A stretch of DNA of 54,953 bases from Beijerinckiaceae bacterium (GTDB lineage: Bacteria > Bacteroidota > Bacteroidia > Chitinophagales > Chitinophagaceae): NCBI GenBank assembly GCA_903970475.1, contig CAJCIQ010000121.1:1-54953 (forward strand), read 5' to 3'. The notes under the pieces were generated by a model that saw only the letters and a list, made by a program, of their open reading frames with translations, was not told the DNA's origin and made no database searches. Position numbers and translations under genes: made by a program. This document shows positions 41,561 through 50,134 of this stretch, piece by piece. Within the stretch, counting starts at the first letter, position 1; each line of letters starts with the position of its first letter.

Positions 41561-42996
41561 ATGCGTGTCATACCTCTATTCCTTTGCTATGTGCTCCTAT
41601 GGGCTGGTAGAGTCTCGGTCCTGACTTTAGTGGTACGCGATACCTCAGCGCCTGCACCAAAAACAGGGACGCCCGCTCAGTGGCAGGCCCACATGAAGGC
41701 GCTTCAAGATGAAGCCCAGGCCGATTGGAGAACCATGATGGACTCCCTTCACCTGGACACCTTGAGACCTTATGTAGATGGGATGGATCCCCACGCCGCT
41801 CATGTGCCGAATTATGGGGAAGCCCTGGCTAATCCTTATCCCGATCTTCCGGACCCATTGAAACTCCGCAATGGTAACGCAGTGAGCACCGCTGCAATGT
41901 GGTGGAAGCTCAAGCGGCCGGAAATCGTCTCAGCCTTTGACCGGGAAGTATATGGCATCACACCGAGCCATGTACCGGCTGTGCATTGGGTAGTGGTGTC
42001 CACGGAAGAGGTGTATTATGGCACCTTGGCAGCGCGGGTCAAACACCTGAAAGGGGTGGTGGACAATACTGCTTTTCCTTCGGACACTGTAAACATAGAC
42101 CTGACGTTGACTACGCCTTCCAAGGTTAGTGGGGCGGTCCCAGTGATCATGGCGTTAGGCTATGGCATTCCTAAAGGATATAAACTTGTTATGAACTCTC
42201 CTGATTCTATCTGGCAACAAAGGGTATTGGCCAAGGGCTGGGGATATGCCGAGCTTATTCCCTCCAGCATTCAGGCTGATGGCGGGTTCGGATTAACCAG
42301 GGGTATCATTGGCCTGGTCAATCAGGGCCGCAGGAGGAGTCCAACTGATTGGGGCGCTTTAAAAGCCTGGGCCTGGGGTGTGAACCGGGCCATAGACTAT
42401 TTTGAGACCGATAAGGAGGTGGATGCCCACCAGGTTGGAATGGAAGGTCATTCCCGTTTTGGGAAAGCGGCCTTGGTAGCCGTGGCTTATGATCCCCGTA
42501 TGGCCATCGCCTATATCAGTTCCTCCGGTGAGGGTGGGGCCAAGTTGTCCAGGCGCAATTATGGAGAGATTGTGGAAAACCTGGCCAGTTCAGGGGAATA
42601 CCATTGGATGTGCGGTAACATTTTAAAAAGTACGCTGGCCCCCTGCACTGGAATGACCTGCCCGTAGATGCCCATGAGCTGATGGCTCTTTGTGCGCCCC
42701 GCCCTGTCTTTATCAGCGGCGGCTCAAAGGGGGATGCCTGGACGGATGTCAAAGGCATGTACATGGCTTGCGTAGCGGCGAGTCCGGTATACGCGCTGCT
42801 GGGGCGGACGGGGCTGTCAGCAGGAAATGGAGCCGGGGTTGGCGAAGGAGCGGGAGCTGTGCCTCCCATGCCTGAAGCAGGCACTCCCTTAATGAGGGGT
42901 GAGCTTGCATTTGGCCGGCACCTGGGTGTTCATACCCCCAATCCAAATTGGCCTGTCTTTTTATTGTTCGCTAGTAGATATATCAATATAAAGTAG
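41561..42996 (+). CDS. CE15 4-O-methyl-glucuronoyl methylesterase, interrupted by a -1 frame change
   Basis: The first frame (to TAG 42665-42667) gives 368 residues with a signal-like N-terminus, conserved WWKLKRPEIVSAFDREVYG and the CE15 nucleophile motif GMEGHSRFGKAA. The frame then leaves the family after GEYHWMCGNILK. In the -1 frame the sequence continues exactly as expected: KYAGPLHWNDLPVDAHEL, ALCAPRPVFISGG, KGMYMACVAASPVY and a catalytic-His block HLGVHTPNPNWP, ending at 42996. The switch point ATT TTA AAA AG (42620-42630) contains the slippery heptamer T TTA AAA (42622-42628). A -1 slip there joins the halves into about 478 residues. CE15 cuts the ester between glucuronic acid on xylan and lignin. 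A Gly/Ala-rich insert (about 42798-42900) interrupts the second half. The stop is three bases from the GH3 start. It could be a programmed shift, a mutation or a homopolymer error. Confidence 0.8.
42622..42628 (+). promoter_or_regulatory. Slippery heptamer T TTA AAA at the CE15 frame change
   Basis: In the zero frame the codons are TTA AAA; slipping back one base gives AAG TAC GCT, the conserved CE15 continuation. The form X XXY YYZ is the canonical -1 frameshift site. No upstream Shine-Dalgarno-like stimulator or downstream hairpin is obvious by eye. Confidence 0.45.
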
Positions 42997-42999
42997 ATT

Positions 43000-45228
43000 A
43001 TGCTTTCACCTCGAATTGCTTTGGTTTGCATGCTATTGGGCGGATGCGCCGCCACGGTGTCCGCGCAAAAGGCCGCCCCTTACCTTGACCCCGGCCTTCC
43101 TTTGGAAGTAAGGGTAAAAGACCTGATTTCCAGGATGACCCTGGAAGAAAAAGTCGAAGAAATGGTCAATAACGCCGCCCCCATTCCCAGGCTTCAAATC
43201 CCTGCCTATGATTGGTGGAGTGAAGCCCTGCATGGGGTGGCTCGGTCGGGCGTAGCTACGGTATTTCCAGAACCGATAGGGATGGCGGCCACCTTTGACG
43301 ATAGCCTGGTGCATCAGGTGGGTACTGCTATTTCGGATGAAGCCAGGGCCATGTACAATGCGGCCGTTAAACAAGGATACCGGGAAAGATTCGGAGGGCT
43401 GACTTTCTGGACCCCCAATGTCAATATATTCAGGGATCCCAGGTGGGGAAGGGGCCAGGAGACTTATGGGGAGGATCCCTACCTGACCGCTCATATGGGT
43501 GTAGCCCTGGTAAAGGGTATGCAGGGAGACAATCCCAGGTACCTGAAAATAGCCGCTTGTGCCAAACACTATGCCGTACATAGCGGCCCCGAAAAGCTGC
43601 GCCACGTATTCAATGCCCAGGTGTCCCCCCACGACTTATGGGATACTTACCTGCCTGCTTTTCATGCCCTGGTAACTGAGGCCAAAGTAGAGGCGGTGAT
43701 GTGTGCCTACAACAGGACCAATGACGAAGCTTGCTGCGCCAATACCTTTTTACTCCGTGATGTACTCAAAGACCAATGGGGCTTCAAAGGACACGTAGTG
43801 ACGGATTGCGACGCCCTGGAAGATATATATAAGGGACATCAATTGGTGGCAGATAAGGTTCATGCAGCAGCCCTTGCTTTGCAGCGGGGAGTCAGTCTGA
43901 ACTGCGGAGATACCTACCTGGCACTGAAAGATGCCGTGGCCCAAGGTTTGGTGATCCAAGGGCAGGTGGATAGTGCGCTGGCTGTTTTGCTGAGGACCCG
44001 CTTTAAACTAGGGCTGTTTGATCCGCCGGCAAATAATCCCTATAACCGCATCCCTGTTAGCGTCATCAATAGCCCTGCGCACAGGGCTTTGGCCTTGGAC
44101 GCGGCCCGAAAATCCATCGTGTTGCTCAAAAACAATGGAGCCCTCCCTTTGAAGGACAATCTCGCCAGGTATTACCTGTGCGGACCCAATGCCGCTGCAA
44201 CCGATGTTTTGTTGGGGAACTATTACGGCGTTAATCCCCATCTGGTAACCATACTGGAAGGTTTATCCTCCCATATTCAACCGGGTAGCCAAATGCAGTA
44301 TAAGCAAGGAATCCTGCTGGATCGCGATAATATCAATCCCATTGACTGGACCACGGGTGACGCCCGTAGCGCGGACGCCTGTATTGTCGTATTGGGTATT
44401 TCCGGACTGCTGGAAGGAGAGGAAGGGGAGTCCATTGCTTCGGCAAGTGCGGGAGACAGACTGGATTACAATATCCCCCCAAACCAAATCGACTTTTTGC
44501 GCAAACTAAAAGTAGCTAATCCCCATCCCGTCATAGCGGTGATTACGGGGGGTAGCCCCATGAACCTGGCCGCGATTCAGGACCTGGCAGATGCAGTGGT
44601 ACTGGCCTGGTATCCCGGAGAAGAGGGCGGTAATGCCGTAGCCGATGTGGTATTTGGGAAAATATCTCCCTCCGGGAAGTTGCCCGTGACCTTTCCCAAA
44701 TCCCTGGATCAGTTGCCCGCCTATACGGACTATAGTATGAAGGGCAGAACCTACAGGTATATGGATGCGGAGCCGTTGTATCCCTTTGGCTTTGGGTTAA
44801 GTTACACGACTTTCCAGTATAGCGGGCTGACCGTGCGTGGCCCCAACAAGACGCCGCTCACCAAGACCCAAGCGCTGTTGCCTGCGTTCCGGAAGGGTCA
44901 AACCTTACAGGTATCCCTTACCGTTACTAATACCGGAAAAAGGGCTTCTGATGAGGTTGTGCAACTCTACCTTTCCCATAAGGGAACCACTACCCCCGCA
45001 CCCATTTATGCCCTCAAAGGGTTTAAGCGCATCCGCCTGGGTGCGGGGACCAGTACCAAAGTTCATTTTACCCTGACCCCGGAATTATTGAGCCTGATTA
45101 ACGAAGAAGGCCAAGCCGTTCAACCCACAGACAGCATAGATATCTATGTGGGCGGGTCCCTGCCTTCGGCCAGAAGCCTGGCGTTGGGAGCGGTGGCTCC
45201 CGCAAAAGCCAGTATTGACATCCGTTAA
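43000..45228 (+). CDS. GH3 beta-xylosidase/beta-glucosidase
   Basis: 742 residues, exported (signal peptide ending TVSA before QKAAP). Order: GH3 N-terminal TIM barrel (PAYDWWSEALHGVA, DPRWGRGQETYGEDP, KHYAVHSGPE) with nucleophile Asp in HVVTDCDAL (about 270); GH3 C-terminal sandwich (SIVLLKNNGALPL, GLLEGEEGES with the likely acid/base Glu, PGEEGGNAVADVVFGK); fibronectin-III-like end (about 645-720). The WWSEALHGV sequence and locus favour xylan 1,4-beta-xylosidase over glucosidase. It should turn xylo-oligosaccharides from the GH10 domain into xylose. It is translated three bases after CE15. Confidence 0.92.
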   Translation: MLSPRIALVCMLLGGCAATVSAQKAAPYLDPGLPLEVRVKDLISRMTLEEKVEEMVNNAAPIPRLQIPAYDWWSEALHGVARSGVATVFPEPIGMAATFDDSLVHQVGTAISDEARAMYNAAVKQGYRERFGGLTFWTPNVNIFRDPRWGRGQETYGEDPYLTAHMGVALVKGMQGDNPRYLKIAACAKHYAVHSGPEKLRHVFNAQVSPHDLWDTYLPAFHALVTEAKVEAVMCAYNRTNDEACCANTFLLRDVLKDQWGFKGHVVTDCDALEDIYKGHQLVADKVHAAALALQRGVSLNCGDTYLALKDAVAQGLVIQGQVDSALAVLLRTRFKLGLFDPPANNPYNRIPVSVINSPAHRALALDAARKSIVLLKNNGALPLKDNLARYYLCGPNAAATDVLLGNYYGVNPHLVTILEGLSSHIQPGSQMQYKQGILLDRDNINPIDWTTGDARSADACIVVLGISGLLEGEEGESIASASAGDRLDYNIPPNQIDFLRKLKVANPHPVIAVITGGSPMNLAAIQDLADAVVLAWYPGEEGGNAVADVVFGKISPSGKLPVTFPKSLDQLPAYTDYSMKGRTYRYMDAEPLYPFGFGLSYTTFQYSGLTVRGPNKTPLTKTQALLPAFRKGQTLQVSLTVTNTGKRASDEVVQLYLSHKGTTTPAPIYALKGFKRIRLGAGTSTKVHFTLTPELLSLINEEGQAVQPTDSIDIYVGGSLPSARSLALGAVAPAKASIDIR

Positions 45229-45254
45229 CCAGGGCAGTCATCTGTTACCCGGTA

Positions 45255-45281
45255 TTGACATTTGGTAATGAATTATATTTG
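45255..45281 (+). promoter_or_regulatory. Promoter TTG-N16-TATATTTG before the mannonate dehydratase
   Basis: Exact TAnnTTTG at 45274-45281, 15 bases before ATG 45297, and TTG at 45255-45257. The mannonate dehydratase may have its own promoter in addition to the operon promoter. Confidence 0.5.
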
Positions 45282-45296
45282 GTGCCTTAAACGGAA

Positions 45297-46496
45297 ATGC
45301 TTGTGAGTAATTACATGGAGCAAACGATGCGTTGGTTTGGACCCAACGATCCGGTTAGCCTGTCAGACATTCGCCAGGCAGGTTGTACAGGCGTAGTGAC
45401 AGCCCTTCACCATATTCCCGTAGGGGAGGTGTGGGCCATGGATGAAATCCTCAAAAGAAAGGAAGAAGTGACCAGGGCAGGACTCCAATGGACCGTGATT
45501 GAAAGCCTTCCCGTACACGAGGACATTAAAAAACAATCCGGTTTTTATCGCCTCTACATAGAAAACTACAAGCAAAGCTTGCGCAATGTAGCCGAATGTG
45601 GGCTGAAAGTGGTGACCTATAACTTCATGCCCATCCTGGATTGGATGCGTACCGATATTCAGTTTACCATGCCGGACGGTAGTAAGGCCCTGCGTTTTGA
45701 AAAAGCGGCCTTTATTGCCTTTGATTTGTTCCTGCTCAAAAGACCTGGCGCCGAAAAGGACTATACGGCAGCAGAGAAAGCCGCTGCGGAGGAGCGATTC
45801 TCCAGCATGACCGCTGAGGAGAAAGAAGTGCTCTATCGCAATGCCTTGTTGGGACTACCAGGTAGTGAGGAACGATTTACCGAAGAAGAGATATTGAACG
45901 CGCTGAAGACCTACGAGGGAATAGATGCCTCCAGGCTGAAGGCACATTTATTCCATTTCTTGCAACAAGTCGTTCCCATAGCCGAATCATTGGGCCTGAA
46001 ACTCGCCATACATCCGGATGATCCTCCCTTCCCTGTATTGGGCCTGCCTCGTATCGTCAGCACCGAAAAGGATGCACAGGATTTACTGAAAGCAGCCCCC
46101 TCACCGGCCAATGGGTTGTGTTTCTGTACGGGTTCCTATGGTGTACGCCCTGACAATGACCTGGCGGGCATGGTGCAACGCCTGGGGGATTCCATTCACT
46201 TCATACACCTTCGGGCTACCAAAAGAGACGAAGCCGGTAATTTCTTTGAGGCTGATCACCTGGCCGGAGACGTAGATATGTATGCCGTTGTAAAGGAATT
46301 GGTCTTGCTTATGCGCAGAACGGGTACCTCCATTCCCATGCGTCCGGACCATGGACATCAAATGCTGGACGACCTCAATGGCAAAACTACTTACCCGGGA
46401 TATACGGCTATAGGGCGTTTGAGGGGACTGGCAGAACTCAGGGGCCTGGAGTACGGCATCCAGATGGGACTCTCGGAGATGCAGGGGTTGGAATAA
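45297..46496 (+). CDS. uxuA: Mannonate dehydratase
   Basis: 399 residues, close to the usual UxuA length. It begins [20 protein letters not shown] (second Met at residue 6) and has the family blocks [42 protein letters not shown] (metal His/Asp), [11 protein letters not shown] and [12 protein letters not shown] with the late metal/catalytic residues. It converts D-mannonate to 2-keto-3-deoxygluconate in the cytoplasm. In this locus it would use the glucuronate set free by the GH115 domain, after isomerisation (UxaC not in the window) and reduction (possibly the SDR at 39606). Confidence 0.95.
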   Translation: MLVSNYMEQTMRWFGPNDPVSLSDIRQAGCTGVVTALHHIPVGEVWAMDEILKRKEEVTRAGLQWTVIESLPVHEDIKKQSGFYRLYIENYKQSLRNVAECGLKVVTYNFMPILDWMRTDIQFTMPDGSKALRFEKAAFIAFDLFLLKRPGAEKDYTAAEKAAAEERFSSMTAEEKEVLYRNALLGLPGSEERFTEEEILNALKTYEGIDASRLKAHLFHFLQQVVPIAESLGLKLAIHPDDPPFPVLGLPRIVSTEKDAQDLLKAAPSPANGLCFCTGSYGVRPDNDLAGMVQRLGDSIHFIHLRATKRDEAGNFFEADHLAGDVDMYAVVKELVLLMRRTGTSIPMRPDHGHQMLDDLNGKTTYPGYTAIGRLRGLAELRGLEYGIQMGLSEMQGLE

Positions 46497-46519
46497 CCCT
46501 TATATTTACCCCCAAAAAT

Positions 46520-47335
46520 ATGCGCCGTAGCCTCCGGATTGGATATTTGCTGATACCTGTATTGTTTGCCGCTTGTTCCGGTGGAGGAGATAAAAAGGCC
46601 GAGCCGGCTCCAGCGACGCCCCCGGTTACGGGTATCCAAACGCTGTCCTACCAGGTGATGAATGTCCTCCCTCATGACAGTACCAGCTTTACGGAAGGAT
46701 ATGAATTACACGACTCCGTTCTTTACGAAAGTGAAGGCTCTTATGGAACCTCAGCCCTGGCTACTTACCGGTTAAAGGATGGGAAACGCCTTTCTAAAAT
46801 GGATTTGGACAAATCTTATTTCGCAGAAGGCATCACTCAGGTCAATACCTACCTCTACCAACTCACTTATAAGGAACATACCATCTTTGTTTACCATTTC
46901 CCTGACCTGACCCTGATGAAAGCCGCCGATTGGTCCCACGAGGGTTGGGGTATGACCAACGATGGCAAGTACCTGATTTCTGATGATGGGTCCGATAAGA
47001 TCTACTTCACCGATCCCCAAACCTTAAAGGATGTCAAAACCCTTTCTGTTACCGATGATCAGGGGGCCCTGGACAGACTCAACGAGTTGGAATATGTAGA
47101 TGGGCAATTGTTTGCCAATCGCTGGCATACAGATTCTATTTATAGGATAGATCCCCAAACCGGGAAGGTCAACGGCATCATAAATCTTCAGGGCATTTAC
47201 CAACAGGTAGGATTGAATTACTTGCCCACTGATGCAGAGGACGTGCTCAATGGTATCGCCTATGACAAGGGCAATAAAGAATTTATAGTAACAGGTAAAC
47301 ACTGGCCCAAGGCTTTTGTGCTGAAGTTGAACTAG
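46520..47335 (+). CDS. Glutaminyl-peptide cyclotransferase (glutamine cyclotransferase), lipoprotein
   Basis: 271 residues with a lipoprotein signal (LFAACSGGG; Cys about 19). The rest is the five-bladed propeller of type I glutaminyl cyclases: PHDSTSFTEGYELHDSVLYE, SEGSYGTSALATY, YFAEGITQVN, ELEYVDGQLFANRW and the closing DVLNGIAYDKGNKEFIVTGK. It cyclises N-terminal Gln of exported proteins to pyroglutamate. Many secreted proteins in this window start with Gln after signal peptide removal, so plausible substrates are at hand. It lies in the plus-strand xylan operon, 23 bases after uxuA. Confidence 0.92.
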   Translation: MRRSLRIGYLLIPVLFAACSGGGDKKAEPAPATPPVTGIQTLSYQVMNVLPHDSTSFTEGYELHDSVLYESEGSYGTSALATYRLKDGKRLSKMDLDKSYFAEGITQVNTYLYQLTYKEHTIFVYHFPDLTLMKAADWSHEGWGMTNDGKYLISDDGSDKIYFTDPQTLKDVKTLSVTDDQGALDRLNELEYVDGQLFANRWHTDSIYRIDPQTGKVNGIINLQGIYQQVGLNYLPTDAEDVLNGIAYDKGNKEFIVTGKHWPKAFVLKLN

Positions 47336-47375
47336 GCTGTTTAAACGAACAGGATACTTCTTGTATCTTAAGGAT

Positions 47376-48263
47376 ATGAAGACATCTATTTTGTTGCTGT
47401 CATGCCTGTTTACGCTTCAAGTGCATGCTCAAGGTCAAAAAATACCGCTTTGGTCCACTACCATCCCCGATGGTCTAGGCCCTACCGGTGAAATTCATGT
47501 AGGGAAAAACAATTCCCTCACCAACATCACCCAGCCTTATCTCATAGTACACCAACCTACCCATCCCAATGGAACAGCCATACTGGTGATCAGCGGTGGA
47601 GGCTACGCTCATGAGGAAGAGGGCAATGAAAGCGGCCCGGCCGCCGACTGGCCGGCCTCACTCGGCGTCACTGCCTTTGAGCTGATCTACCGCCTGCCAG
47701 GTGAAGGCTGGGCTTCAGTGAATGTCCCCTTTGAAGATGGACAGCGGGCCATGCGCCTGATCAGGAGTATGGCCCAAACCTACCATTTGGATAGCCATAG
47801 GGTCGGCGTCATGGGCTTCTCCGCCGGCGGTCATCTGGCTGGGATGCTGGCTACCCAGTCAGACACTGCCTGGTATCCTCCCATGGATCAGATCGATACC
47901 CATTCCGCGCGTCCTGCCTTTGCCGTTTTGCTTTATCCGGTGATTACCATGCTGCCACCCTTCAACCATACCCATTCCTATAAGGAACTAGCCCCAGGTG
48001 GAGACATGCAACGGTATTCCGTCCAGTTGCACGTAACCAACCGAACGCCTCCGACCTTTCTTGCACAGGCCCAGGACGATCCCATATCACCCGTAGAAAA
48101 TGCCCACCTGATGTACGATGCTTTGCAGCGTGCGCATATTCCCGCTGAACTTAAGCTCTTTTCTACGGGAGGGCATGGGTGGGGGATGGGCAAACCTGGC
48201 ACACCGACTATGGAATGGCCTCATTTGTTTGAACAATGGGCAGCGCAAATGAGGTTATGGTAA
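47376..48263 (+). CDS. Secreted alpha/beta hydrolase (acetyl-xylan-esterase-like)
   Basis: About 295 residues from ATG 47376, which opens a clear signal peptide (MKTSILLLSCLFTLQVHA before QGQKI); an in-frame TTG lies 15 bases upstream. Family blocks: AILVISGGGYAHEEEG (oxyanion loop), GVMGFSAGGHLAG (nucleophile Ser), QAQDDPISPVENA (acid) and FSTGGHGWGMG (His). This esterase/lipase class includes acetyl xylan esterases of CE-like type. Context in the glucuronoxylan locus supports an acetyl esterase acting on side chains. It is the last gene of the plus-strand arm. Confidence 0.87.
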   Translation: MKTSILLLSCLFTLQVHAQGQKIPLWSTTIPDGLGPTGEIHVGKNNSLTNITQPYLIVHQPTHPNGTAILVISGGGYAHEEEGNESGPAADWPASLGVTAFELIYRLPGEGWASVNVPFEDGQRAMRLIRSMAQTYHLDSHRVGVMGFSAGGHLAGMLATQSDTAWYPPMDQIDTHSARPAFAVLLYPVITMLPPFNHTHSYKELAPGGDMQRYSVQLHVTNRTPPTFLAQAQDDPISPVENAHLMYDALQRAHIPAELKLFSTGGHGWGMGKPGTPTMEWPHLFEQWAAQMRLW

Positions 48264-48279
48264 AAATAGGATAGGAAAA

Positions 48280-48315
48280 AAACAGGGTGTCTCTGGTTTA
48301 GGAGACACCCTGTTT
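48280..48315. terminator. Strong hairpin terminator between convergent genes
   Basis: 14-base perfect stem (AAACAGGGTGTCTC) with an eight-base loop. An A-run precedes it on the plus strand, so on the minus strand it is followed by a U-tract. It should end the S10 gene and may also stop the xylan operon. Confidence 0.85.
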
Positions 48316-48344
48316 GAGCAACGTTCAAGCCTTTTAAGGCTGTT

Positions 48345-49847
48345 CTAATATTTTATGGGCGTCCCGGGGGCGGGGGTTGCGCTTTGGATGAATTTGCGGA
48401 GGTTGTCCGTTGCTTGGGCTAAATCTTCTTTGCGCAGGTAAAGCATATGCCCGCTGGGATAACCTTCCCAGGACAGCCGATCTTTCAGGCGTCCACTGGG
48501 GTCTAGCTGCCAGAGGCTGTATTTGGCATTGAAATAATCACAGGCGCCATCGTAGTACCCGGATTGGATGAGCAGGTGTAAGGCAGGATTTTCTGCCAAA
48601 GCCTGACGGAGGTTTTCACCGGTATGATCATTTTTATCATCCCAGGGAAATACGGATCCAAACATGTTATACTTCAGGTCTGTTTTATAGTTCAAGTCAC
48701 CAGCCAGGTAAATGTGCATGGCAGGGGTGAAGGAGTGCAGCCAGGAAGTCAGTTCCGCATTATAATCTGGGCTTTCTCCGGCGCTCTGCCTGTCAATACC
48801 TTTGTAGCGGGAATCCAGCCTCCCAATGGTATATCCCTTGGCGCGCAGCAATTCTTTCCAATAAAAGTCATAAGGAATATCCAGGTTATGGGCCAGGATG
48901 GTTTCCTCAGATAATCCGGAATAATGCGCCATTTTAGCGGCTACGGCTTTCTTTTCCGCTTCGGGTAAAAAGCCACCTTTGCTTAAGGCGGGGATCAGTT
49001 CATTAATGGTGAATTGTTCTACTTCCGGAAGGAAGGCCGTCAATTCTTTGGACTGGAGGTCGGTTGACAGTGCTTTATGATACCAGGCGGTGGCAGCATA
49101 ATAAGGTAAGCGCAGGGCTTCTCCTACAGGTCCGCTTCTTTCTATGCCCAGGTCGGTGGGGGATACGAGAATCACCCCATTGAGGTACATCCATTGTGCA
49201 TCTTGGAGTTCCAGGGCCAGACCGGAAGCACGTGTCGTTCCGTAGCTTTCCCCGATCAGGAATTTAGGAGATGCCCAACGGTTATTGCGGGTTACAAAGG
49301 AGCTGATCCAGGAGGCCAGGTATCGGACGTCTTCATTCACGCCAAAGAATTTCCCGGCAATGTTGTCTTTACCAACGGGTCTGGAATAACCGGTATTGAC
49401 GGGATCAATGTAAACGATATCTGCTACGTCCAGAATGGAGTAGGGGTTGTCTTGTATCCCATAGGGCTGAACTGGATTTCCCTCATCGTCAATGTTCAGG
49501 CGGCGGGGACCGGTGTATCCGATTTCCATCCAAACGCTAGGGGTGCCAGGGCCTCCATTGAAAGAAATCACCAAAGGACGGTTGGGTTGGCCTTTGGTAT
49601 CGGTCCTTTCATAATAGGTATAAAAAACACCTGCTATGGCTTTTCCATCCTCGTCCCATACGGGTTGCGTACCAGCTGTGGCTGTATAGGCAATCTTCTG
49701 TCCCTTAATGGTGACTTCGTGATGGGTTACTACTACGGAATCAATGTTGAGTTCCAGGCTGTCGTGAGATCCCTTTTGCTGGGCTTTGAGGTGTATGCCA
49801 GTGCCTAATATAACGGCCAAGGCGCATGTCGTTACAATTGTTTTCAT
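48345..49847 (-). CDS. S10-family serine carboxypeptidase-like protein
   Basis: 500 residues, exported (signal peptide ending HLKA before QQKGS). Marks of the peptidase S10 fold: PLVISFNGGPGTPSVW, GYSRPVGKDN, the nucleophile elbow GESYGTTRA (Ser about 201), the acid block SGYYDGACDYF (Asp about 430) and the His block YPSGHMLYL (about 470). Bacterial members release C-terminal amino acids at acidic pH. The GGPG oxyanion motif and triad are all present, so it should be active. The gene stands alone between two terminators. Confidence 0.9.
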   Translation of the reverse strand: MKTIVTTCALAVILGTGIHLKAQQKGSHDSLELNIDSVVVTHHEVTIKGQKIAYTATAGTQPVWDEDGKAIAGVFYTYYERTDTKGQPNRPLVISFNGGPGTPSVWMEIGYTGPRRLNIDDEGNPVQPYGIQDNPYSILDVADIVYIDPVNTGYSRPVGKDNIAGKFFGVNEDVRYLASWISSFVTRNNRWASPKFLIGESYGTTRASGLALELQDAQWMYLNGVILVSPTDLGIERSGPVGEALRLPYYAATAWYHKALSTDLQSKELTAFLPEVEQFTINELIPALSKGGFLPEAEKKAVAAKMAHYSGLSEETILAHNLDIPYDFYWKELLRAKGYTIGRLDSRYKGIDRQSAGESPDYNAELTSWLHSFTPAMHIYLAGDLNYKTDLKYNMFGSVFPWDDKNDHTGENLRQALAENPALHLLIQSGYYDGACDYFNAKYSLWQLDPSGRLKDRLSWEGYPSGHMLYLRKEDLAQATDNLRKFIQSATPAPGTPIKY

Positions 49848-49969
49848 GTCTTATGTAAATGAATGAATATGGGTTTTAGCCAAAAGGGTAAATGTAGGCG
49901 ATTTATCGGGTGGCGTGAACCGGCAATTATATAAACGGCGTAAAAAAAAGCCCTTTCAGGCATAAAAAA

Positions 49970-49992
49970 GCACCCGCTGGTTAGACGGGTGC
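49970..49992 (-). terminator. Terminator hairpin downstream of the AraC gene
   Basis: Stem GCACCCG/CGGGTGC (49970-49976 and 49986-49992), with AAAAAA on its plus-strand left side, hence a U-tract for minus-strand transcripts. The rest of 49848-50134 shows no gene. Confidence 0.7.
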
Positions 49993-50134
49993 AATAAATT
50001 ATCTAGGTATAGATCAAAGGTAGGCGCTAAAAAGTTGAAATAAGATGCGAGGGTGTATGATGCAACAAAATTACCCGCTAAGTGCTATTTCAGACTCAGG
50101 TAGGGTGCCGGGTTCCGTTAAATCCCCGGAATAT

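Noticed and set aside
43033..43632. Minus-strand open frame of about 199 codons
   Set aside because: Antisense to the GH3 N-terminal domain; no start context or motif.
49194..49808. Plus-strand open frame of about 204 codons
   Set aside because: Antisense to the N-terminal half of the S10 protein, which carries a full set of motifs.
48280..49992. Hairpins near 48.3 and 50.0 kb as CRISPR-like repeats
   Set aside because: Single hairpins with unrelated sequences next to gene ends and A/T runs; they fit terminators. No CRISPR array was seen in the window.
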